Below, piece after piece: positions 58,341 through 64,000 of a stretch of 64,000 nucleotides of DNA. The notes beneath the pieces were generated by a model. That model did not search any database and was not told where the DNA came from. It was given only the letters and a program-made list of their open reading frames with translations. The number at the start of each line of letters is the position of its first letter. Positions within the stretch are counted from its first letter, which is position 1. The position numbers and the translations under genes are program-made. Source of the stretch: PALSA-278 sp963760285. GTDB taxonomy: Bacteria > Acidobacteriota > Terriglobia > Acidiferrales > UBA7541. Location of the stretch: assembly GCA_963760285.1 (NCBI GenBank), contig CAVXCI010000001.1, positions 1,736,001 to 1,800,000 on the forward strand. Reading direction: 5' to 3'.

Positions 58341-60770
58341 ATGGGAAAACTGTTGCAAGACCTCAAGTACGGATTGCGTGTGCTGTTGAAGAATCCCGGC
58401 TTCACGCTGGCGGCTGTGACCGTCCTGGGACTGGGCATTGGAGCCAACACCGCTATCTTCAGCGTGGTGAATTCCGTGCTTCTGCGCGCTCTGCCGTATC
58501 AGGATTCAGGACGAATCGTGCAGGTATGGCACGTGCCTCCGGCGGCAAGTTTTCCGGGAGTGAAAGTGTTCTCCGTCTGTCCCGCGAACTATCTCGATTG
58601 GCGCGCGCAAAACCATGTTTTCGATTCCATGGCCGCGTTCCATTATCGCAGCGCCATCCTGACGGGAAGAAATCAGCCGGAAGTGGTCGCCGCGGCCAGA
58701 GTGCCCGCGGAATTTTTCACCGTGCTGCGCGGGCGAGCCAGCGCGGGAAGGACGTTTATCTCCGACGAAGAGCAGGCGGGCCACGATAAGGTTGTGATTT
58801 TGAGCTACGGCTTCTGGAAAGATCATTTCGGCGCGAAGGAAGAAACGCTGGGACAGAAGCTTACGCTGGACGGCGACAGTTACACAGTTGTCGGCGTGAT
58901 GCCGGCGAGTTTTGCTTATCCCGACTGGGCGAAAATCTGGATTCCGCTGGTGTGGACGGACAAGGAACGCGCCATCCGCAGCAATCATAGCTATGCGGTG
59001 ATTGCGCGGTTAAAACCGGGCGTGAAGCTGAAGCAAGCGCAGGCGGAAATGGACACAATTTCATCGCGCCTGGCGGAGCAATATCCCGCGGACGATAAAG
59101 GATGGGGCGCGGTGGTGATTCCGCTGCAGGAACAACTAACCGGCGAAGTGAGGCCGGCCCTGCTGTTGCTGCTGGGAGCCGTGGCGTTTGTGCTGCTGAT
59201 CGCCTGCGCCAACGTGGCCAATCTAACCCTGGCGAAAACTCTGGGACGGAAAAAGGAGATGGCCATCCGCGCGGCACTGGGCGCCAGCCGCGGAAGGGTG
59301 ACGCGCCAATTGTTGACGGAATCGCTCGCGCTGGCATTGCTGGGAGGCGCCGCGGGGCTTCTTGTAGCGCAGTTCGGAATTGAATTGATCGTGAAATTTC
59401 TCGGCGACCAACTTCCCAAGGGAACGGCCATTCGCATGGACGGCCACGTGCTGGCCTTCACGCTGCTGCTTTCGCTGGTGACGGGAATTTTGGCGGGAAT
59501 GCTTCCCGCTTTGCGCGCGACGAAAACGGATTTGAACGACGCGCTGAAGCAGGGACTGGGCCACACGGACTCCGATTCAGGCGGAATGCGCATTCGGAAC
59601 ACGCTGGTGGTCTCCGAAGTGGCGCTGTCACTCGTGCTGCTGATTGGCGCGGGCCTGCTGATTCGCAGCCTTTGGCTGCTGCGAGGAGTCAATCCGGGAT
59701 TCGATGCGCACAACGTGCTGACCATGTCGCTGGCGATATCGCCCGTGAAGTATAAGGACGCCGGGGCGGCGAATCGCTTCTTGCAGCAATCGCTGGAGCA
59801 GGTGCGCGCTTTGCCGGGAGTCGAAGCCGCGGGAATGGTAGACAATCTGCCGCTGACGGACAATAGCGACCGCTGGCCGATCGCCATCGAGGGGCGTCCG
59901 GCGCAATCGCTGGCGGACCAGCCGGAAGTTGAGGCAGACGTGATTACTCCGGGATATTTCCGCGCCATGCGCATCCCGCAAATTAGCGGACGCTATTTGA
60001 ATGACGCGGACTCCGCGGATGCGCCGCGCGCGGCGGTGATCAGTGAAGCCATGGCGCGCCACTTCTGGCCGAATGAAAACCCCATCGGGCGCCACCTCAC
60101 CACGGGGTTTTTTCCGCAGAAGCCCTGGGAAGTGGTGGGCGTGGTGGGAGACGTGAAGCACGAAGCGCTGGCCGATACCCATCCATTTGAAACTATTTAC
60201 CTGCCTTCGGCGCAGATTCCGGCGACCAGCGGTGGAATTTCCATCGTGGTGCGGACCAGCGCGCAAACCGCGGGAATGCTTCCCGCGATTACCGATGCGA
60301 TCCACAAGGTGGACGCGGACCAGCCGGTGACGGATGTGGCCACGATGGAAGAGATCATGAGCACATCGCTGACGTCGCAGCGGTTCAATATGCTGTTGTT
60401 GGGAGCGTTTGCCGGTCTCGCGCTGGTGCTGGCGGTGATGGGGATTTATAGCGTGCTTTCCTATGCCGTGCGGACACGCGTCCATGAAATTGGAATCCGC
60501 ATGGCGTTGGGAGCGCAGACGGCCGACGTGCTGAAGATGATTTTGGCGGAAGGGATGAGGCCAGCGCTGCTGGGTGTTGGCATCGGCCTGATCGCGTCCG
60601 TCTGGTTGGGACAGTTTCTAACCAAAATGATTTATGGCGTGCAGCCCACCGATCCGCTGACGTTTGCCGCGGTGTCCGTCCTGCTGGCTGGCGTGGCGCT
60701 GGCGGCCAGCATGATTCCCGCCTATCGCGCGACGAAAGTGGAGCCGATGAAGGCGTTGCGGGAAGAGTAA
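58341..60770 (+). CDS. ADOP/MacB-FtsX-type ABC permease
   Basis: 809-residue permease from ATG 58341, preceded by AGGAGGTGACG, a full-length ribosome site. Layout: N-terminal anchor with LAAVTVLGLGIGANTAIFSV, periplasmic MacB-like core domain, first FtsX domain (LLLGAVAFVLLIACANVANL, GRKKEMAIRAALGASRGRVT), a second core domain, and the second FtsX domain (LLGAFAGLALVLAVMGIYSV, RVHEIGIRMALGAQTADVLK, ending PAYRATKVEPMKALREE). The duplicated form without an adjacent ATPase matches the acidobacterial duplicated orphan permeases. No ATPase or MacA-like adaptor is adjacent. Substrate unknown. Confidence 0.93.
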   Translation: MGKLLQDLKYGLRVLLKNPGFTLAAVTVLGLGIGANTAIFSVVNSVLLRALPYQDSGRIVQVWHVPPAASFPGVKVFSVCPANYLDWRAQNHVFDSMAAFHYRSAILTGRNQPEVVAAARVPAEFFTVLRGRASAGRTFISDEEQAGHDKVVILSYGFWKDHFGAKEETLGQKLTLDGDSYTVVGVMPASFAYPDWAKIWIPLVWTDKERAIRSNHSYAVIARLKPGVKLKQAQAEMDTISSRLAEQYPADDKGWGAVVIPLQEQLTGEVRPALLLLLGAVAFVLLIACANVANLTLAKTLGRKKEMAIRAALGASRGRVTRQLLTESLALALLGGAAGLLVAQFGIELIVKFLGDQLPKGTAIRMDGHVLAFTLLLSLVTGILAGMLPALRATKTDLNDALKQGLGHTDSDSGGMRIRNTLVVSEVALSLVLLIGAGLLIRSLWLLRGVNPGFDAHNVLTMSLAISPVKYKDAGAANRFLQQSLEQVRALPGVEAAGMVDNLPLTDNSDRWPIAIEGRPAQSLADQPEVEADVITPGYFRAMRIPQISGRYLNDADSADAPRAAVISEAMARHFWPNENPIGRHLTTGFFPQKPWEVVGVVGDVKHEALADTHPFETIYLPSAQIPATSGGISIVVRTSAQTAGMLPAITDAIHKVDADQPVTDVATMEEIMSTSLTSQRFNMLLLGAFAGLALVLAVMGIYSVLSYAVRTRVHEIGIRMALGAQTADVLKMILAEGMRPALLGVGIGLIASVWLGQFLTKMIYGVQPTDPLTFAAVSVLLAGVALAASMIPAYRATKVEPMKALREE

Positions 60771-60807
60771 CGGCAACGTTAAAACCCGCGGAAAAAGACC
60801 GGTACGC

Positions 60808-60939
60808 TCACTTTACATACTGATATTCAGCCACGACATCGTCGCGGGAAACAACGTAGAGAACCACCAGCACACCCTTGTGGACATGGTTGTGTTCGAA
60901 CGCAGGGGATCGGTGGAGAGCATCGCGAATTGTGCAGCG
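60808..60939 (-). other. In-frame open stretch after the DUF169 stop
   Basis: Directly after the TAG of the DUF169 gene (60940-60942) the same frame stays open for 43 codons to TGA at 60808. It reads IRDALHRSPAFEHNHVHKGV and LVVLYVVSRDDVVAEYQYVK, which has a coding-like beta pattern. It could be a readthrough extension, or a relic of another gene. No start codon with a ribosome site was seen. Confidence 0.25.
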
Positions 60940-61650
60940 CTATTCGGTCGCCAACTCCTGGCGGCGGCCGCGATGGTAGTTTAGCAGCGTGGCGTTGGCG
61001 GAGACAATCACGCCCAGCTCGGCGGCAATAGCGGCAAGATCTTTTCCGGGAACGGCGGCATAAAGTTCGCCGTCGCCGATCTCGGTGTACACGCGATTGC
61101 CAACGCAGCCGGTGCTCATCACCACGCCGTGCGCCATCGCGGCGGGAAGCGCCATGCACGTGGGGCGTCCCAGCAGTGAAAGATTGGCGGAGCGGCCGGC
61201 GCGCTGCGCGGCTTCCTGCAACAGCATCACTTGCGCGGCGGGTCCGGCGAAAAGGACCACGTCCGGGTCCACGGGCGCATCTCCCAGCGGCGAGTAGATC
61301 ACCACGCCGGGAGTTTTCGGCAGGCGCGGAATGCCGCCCACCTCTTCCATCTTGATGTAGCCTATGCCGGTCATGAAGGCCAGTGTCTGTTCGAGTTCCG
61401 AGGCGCGCTCCGGTGGCAGGGAAATATTGTGTGTGTAACTGCCGATGGCGCAATTGAAATGATCGGCGGGAACGGTGTAGAACGTCTGACCACCCGCGGC
61501 CAGCCGCCAATAGCTGCACCCGGAAGGCTCCGTGCCGCTGAATTTCGTCACACCCGCGGGCGCGCTTTCACGAAAAGCCACGGCCACCGGGCGCCGCTCC
61601 AATTTCAGCGATTGCGCCATTTGTTTTTCGATACTGCGATAATCGGACAT
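60940..61650 (-). CDS. DUF169 protein
   Basis: 236 residues from ATG 61650 (GGAGGGAG upstream). DUF169 family, function unknown. Four conserved Cys residues are seen: EPSGCSYWRLA, HFNCAIGSYTHNISLP, RPTCMALPAAMAHG, STGCVGNRVYTEIGDGELY, suggesting a metal or redox site. DPDVVLFAGPAAQVMLLQEA is the central Rossmann-like stretch. Members are often near redox or metal genes in anaerobes. The gene has a nested inverted repeat about 30 bases upstream. A longer minus-strand frame overlapping it is a shadow. Confidence 0.85.
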   Translation of the reverse strand: MSDYRSIEKQMAQSLKLERRPVAVAFRESAPAGVTKFSGTEPSGCSYWRLAAGGQTFYTVPADHFNCAIGSYTHNISLPPERASELEQTLAFMTGIGYIKMEEVGGIPRLPKTPGVVIYSPLGDAPVDPDVVLFAGPAAQVMLLQEAAQRAGRSANLSLLGRPTCMALPAAMAHGVVMSTGCVGNRVYTEIGDGELYAAVPGKDLAAIAAELGVIVSANATLLNYHRGRRQELATE

Positions 61651-61680
61651 GGATTTCTTCTCCCTCCAGCGGCACGCCAA

Positions 61681-61739
61681 CCCTCCATGCTAGCCCGAGT
61701 TTGCGGCAAAGAGAAAAGCTCGGGTGAAACAGTGGAGGG
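61681..61739. repeat. Nested inverted repeat upstream of DUF169
   Basis: Outer arms CCCTCCA (61681-61687) and TGGAGGG (61733-61739), inner arms CCCGAG (61694-61699) and CTCGGG (61719-61724), all perfect. The element lies between the secreted unknown gene and DUF169, both minus strand. It may be a terminator of the first gene or a leader structure of the second. Confidence 0.5.
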
Positions 61740-61809
61740 CTTAAACCGCCGTCCTCTGATTATTTGGCGATTACAGCGAAACCAGCGCTGGGCGGCGAAG
61801 GTGCCAGCT

Positions 61810-62295
61810 TCAACGCTGATTGCGCGGTCTTGCGAAATTATTTACCGGGGCGATGGTGTTCACGATGCTGCGGATTACGGGCGCGTCCGCGGGATTCCTG
61901 AAATTAATCTGCGCGATGCAGGCGGCGCCATTGCCGGCCACAGAGACAATCCAGTTGGTATCCTTCGTGTCGCGGTCAGCGTCGGAATCACGCCAGGAAT
62001 ACCAGTAACGTTTGGGCGTGTCCTCAATAATTTTATCGGGGCGAAGAGACGGCGGGGTGGTTCGCTTCACCTGCGCCAGAGTTAGCCCCACCCTGCCGCG
62101 CAGAGCAATGTGCGTGGCCCTGTCCGGCGAGGCGGTGGCGCCGGGCACGGTCTTGTTCTGAATCCAATCATGGGGGACGGCGTACTGGCACTTCCTGGTG
62201 TTGTCGACAATTTTCTTCCAGCCCGCGGGCACGGGATTGGTGGTGCTCGCGGAAGCGGCAATTGTCATAGCAAGGAAAATTCCGAAGATTTTCAC
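61810..62295 (-). CDS. Secreted unknown protein
   Basis: 161 residues with a signal peptide (KIFGIFLAMTIAASA) at the N-terminus. The mature part has a PsbP/Mog1-like feel: VPAGWKKIVDNTRKCQYAVP, WIQNKTVPGATASPDRATHI, and the tail VIRSIVNTIAPVN, a pattern found in small beta-alpha proteins that carry lipids or other ligands. Not assigned to a family with confidence. Same strand as DUF169 and the methyltransferase. Confidence 0.6.
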   Translation of the reverse strand: MKIFGIFLAMTIAASASTTNPVPAGWKKIVDNTRKCQYAVPHDWIQNKTVPGATASPDRATHIALRGRVGLTLAQVKRTTPPSLRPDKIIEDTPKRYWYSWRDSDADRDTKDTNWIVSVAGNGAACIAQINFRNPADAPVIRSIVNTIAPVNNFARPRNQR

Positions 62296-62362
62296 GAGGC
62301 GCGCCTCCCGGCGGAGAATTCGCAGGTGATTATACCGGTCTCCGCATGGCCGCGCGCGGAAT

Positions 62363-63064
62363 TCAGGCTTTGACCCCGGTCACCAGCAGCGCGCCTTTTG
62401 CGCGGAAGGCCGCGAGTTGCGCCGCGTCGCGGAACCAGCGGCCAGTGTAAACCTCGGGATTGGGCGTGGGGTCTGGGATGTTGTCGTGCATGACGCCAGT
62501 GAAGCCGGCATCGCGGAACAGCCTCTCCCATTCCGCCGCCGAAAGCAGGTGCGTGGGAACCGCGAGCGTTTTGCCCCACTGATGGCAGTCGGGATTGTCC
62601 TTGTAATAATTGATGAGAGTCCACGCGGAACCGCCAGGATGCAGAACGCGAAAAAGTTCGCTCAGGCCGCGCGCCGGATCGGGCCAGTAATAAGACGACT
62701 CCACCGAAACCACGCGGGAGAAGAAATTATTTTCCCAGGGAATTTCGTCCACCCCGCCCACAATGAACACCAGATTGCCAAATTCGCTGCTGGCTGCGCG
62801 CGCATGCCGAATCATTTCATCGGAGATATCCATCCCCACAACGCGGCCCTGGGGTGCGCCCTTGGCCAGCGTGCGCGAGAGCCAGCCCGCGCCGCAGCCC
62901 ACGTCCAGAATGTTTTCATCCGGCCGCGCGTTCATGCGCTGGAGCATGGGCAGCGTGATGGGCCAGTGGTCGTTTTGCATGTCCTCGCCACGCCCAGATT
63001 CGGCCCAGCGATTGAATTCCTCACGAATTTGCTGATTGGTTTCTGCGGACGACATGGACGCCAA
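62363..63064 (-). CDS. Class I SAM-dependent methyltransferase
   Basis: 233 residues, soluble. Motif I ENILDVGCGAGWLSRTLAKG, motif II GRVVGMDISDEMIRHARAAS, then VGGVDEIPWENNFFSRVVSV and RVLHPGGSAWTLINYYKDN. Starts at TTG 63064 (AGGAG three bases upstream) or ATG 63055. The N-terminal helical FNRWAESGRGEDMQNDHWPI is unlike UbiE. Acceptor unknown. It lies 31 bases after the DUF1684 gene in one direction. Confidence 0.88.
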   Translation of the reverse strand: MASMSSAETNQQIREEFNRWAESGRGEDMQNDHWPITLPMLQRMNARPDENILDVGCGAGWLSRTLAKGAPQGRVVGMDISDEMIRHARAASSEFGNLVFIVGGVDEIPWENNFFSRVVSVESSYYWPDPARGLSELFRVLHPGGSAWTLINYYKDNPDCHQWGKTLAVPTHLLSAAEWERLFRDAGFTGVMHDNIPDPTPNPEVYTGRWFRDAAQLAAFRAKGALLVTGVKA

Positions 63065-63095
63065 CTACTCCTCGTTAAATTTCCCGCCGCGCGGC

Positions 63096-64000
63096 TTAGT
63101 CGCCGTGGACATATCTCAACTCGCCCGCTTCCACGCGAATGGGCAGGCGGTTTTCCGCCGGCGGGAGCGGGCAGGTGGTGTAGGGATTGAAAGCGCAGGG
63201 CGGATTGTAAGACTCGTTAAAATCGAGAACCGTCTTGCCGTCCTTGGGCAGGTCCGCATAAAGAAAACGCGCCGCGCCATAGGTTTCCTTGCCGCTGGTC
63301 TGATCGCGAAAGACAAACCAAAGCTTCTGATCCTCCGCCAGCGCCTGCATGCGCAGTTCATGGCCTCGCAACGTGAAAACCACTTCGCCGGGACTGGTCA
63401 ACTTGTCCACGTCGCCGAGGATGGTGGGCATTTCCACTTCGCGAGGCGAATCATACGGGACGAATTGCGCGGCCACGCGATAGGATTCATCAATGGGAAA
63501 CCATTGCAATCCTGCAAAATCGCGGAGAAAGCGGCTGTTCTTGTCCCTCATGCGGATGGCCTGCCGCGCGCCACTGGCGTGGACCAGCAGCGTAATATCG
63601 CCGAACGCCAGAAGGCTGGGGCCCTTGTCGTCTGTATCGGGGAGCATGGTGGTTTCCACCACAGGCTTACCGTCGAGGAAAGCCGTCACGCCGTGGTTGA
63701 GGTGGACAGTGACCTTGCCGTTCTGCAGAGTGAACTCGCCGGCTTGTCCGGGGACGGAATCCGCCGGCAGGACAATATCGTTGGCCGCGGCGCTGCCGAA
63801 GCGGTTTACGCCTTCCTTCAGCCAGAACAATCCCGCGATGGAGAGATACCCATCCTCCGCTTTAAGGTGCGCAATGTGCAGCTGGCGCCATTTTTCGATT
63901 TCCGCGCGATAGGCGCCGTCGCCCGCCGCGGCGGATGCCGATGGCGCGCGCAGCGAAAGGAAAATCATCAGAACCGTTGCCAGAGCGTAAAAAATCTTCA
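63096..64000 (-). CDS. DUF1684 secreted protein, start codon cut by one base
   Basis: 301 visible codons. The internal ATG at 63968 lies within the signal peptide; the frame continues upstream to AAG at 63996-63998 and the preceding codon xTG begins one base outside the window, so the true start is probably there and the peptide starts with KIFYALATVLMIFLSLRAPS. Domain: EDGYLSIAGLFWLKEGVNRF, RFLRDFAGLQWFPIDESYRV, DLPKDGKTVLDFNESYNPPC and the C-terminal CAFNPYTTCPLPPAENRLPI. DUF1684 proteins are widespread, mostly of unknown function. Coupled in direction to the methyltransferase gene downstream. Confidence 0.88.
   Translation of the reverse strand, partial: KIFYALATVLMIFLSLRAPSASAAAGDGAYRAEIEKWRQLHIAHLKAEDGYLSIAGLFWLKEGVNRFGSAAANDIVLPADSVPGQAGEFTLQNGKVTVHLNHGVTAFLDGKPVVETTMLPDTDDKGPSLLAFGDITLLVHASGARQAIRMRDKNSRFLRDFAGLQWFPIDESYRVAAQFVPYDSPREVEMPTILGDVDKLTSPGEVVFTLRGHELRMQALAEDQKLWFVFRDQTSGKETYGAARFLYADLPKDGKTVLDFNESYNPPCAFNPYTTCPLPPAENRLPIRVEAGELRYVHGD

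Noticed and set aside
60827..61519. 230-codon minus-strand open frame
   Set aside because: Overlaps the DUF169 gene in another phase; DUF169 has conserved Cys motifs and a good ribosome site.
1..64000. tRNA, rRNA, CRISPR arrays, IS elements and prophage genes
   Set aside because: None was recognised: no clustered short repeats with spacers, no transposase or integrase motifs, and no TTCGAAT-type T-loop in a folded context; a tRNA search tool could still find a missed one.

Overview
The window is a moderately GC-rich bacterial chromosome segment with dense coding on both strands. It most likely comes from the phylum Acidobacteriota, class Terriglobia. This rests on an FtsX/MacB-type 'ADOP' permease (58341-60770), a family expanded in that phylum, on an RNase E/G with a very long low-complexity insert, and on many small secreted proteins of soil-acidobacterial type. 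The phylum call is an inference; no rRNA gene is present to confirm it.

Layout. 1-7150: sugar metabolism, with a GH38 alpha-mannosidase (cut by the window edge) behind a RhaT-type permease, then a divergent ROK kinase, an MFS carrier and a transketolase. 7245-9478: a small unknown gene and a PpiD/SurA-like chaperone. 9830-20183: a cell-shape and housekeeping block on the plus strand, mreB-mreC-mreD-mrdA(frameshifted)-rodA-rng-folD-coaE, followed by a DegP-like protease and a membrane-anchored methyltransferase. 22226-29509: a DUF374 acyltransferase, a secreted FecR-like protein, ETF-ubiquinone oxidoreductase and the ETF subunits, with a SDR/TetR pair lodged between them. 29577-34779: the fatty-acid block yceD-rpmF-plsX-fabD-fabG-acpP-fabF on the minus strand, without fabH. 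34894-39574: dGTPase, a TPR membrane protein, a cold-shock protein, an RsbW-like kinase and a ComM-like AAA protein. 39886-50722: mixed single genes (patatin, ClC channel, MarR with a perfect operator, DTD/GNAT, M28 peptidase, MFS, MutM, cyclase, EVE protein, Rieske and an orphan NuoB). 50891-64000: accessory region with an AbrB/PIN toxin-antitoxin pair, a BNR sialidase-like protein, a PQQ dehydrogenase, a TIR-like/PIN gene pair, the ADOP permease, a DUF169 protein, a methyltransferase and a DUF1684 protein.

How the parts fit. The shape genes form one transcriptional unit making the elongation machinery, with MreB filaments guiding the PBP2/RodA pair. The fab block makes and elongates acyl-ACP; EtfAB with ETF-QO would pass electrons from acyl-CoA oxidation to the quinone pool, so synthesis and breakdown of fatty acids lie side by side.

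The most unusual locus is 57037-58020: a TIR-like protein with a C-terminal membrane segment, overlapping by four bases a PIN-domain gene of DUF3368 type. No normal antitoxin is present. The TIR gene carries an A6-run frameshift. Two other frameshifts (mrdA at about 13430 and a relic at about 52921) also fall in homopolymer runs, so assembly error must be considered for all three. No rRNA, tRNA, CRISPR array, insertion sequence or prophage was recognised.
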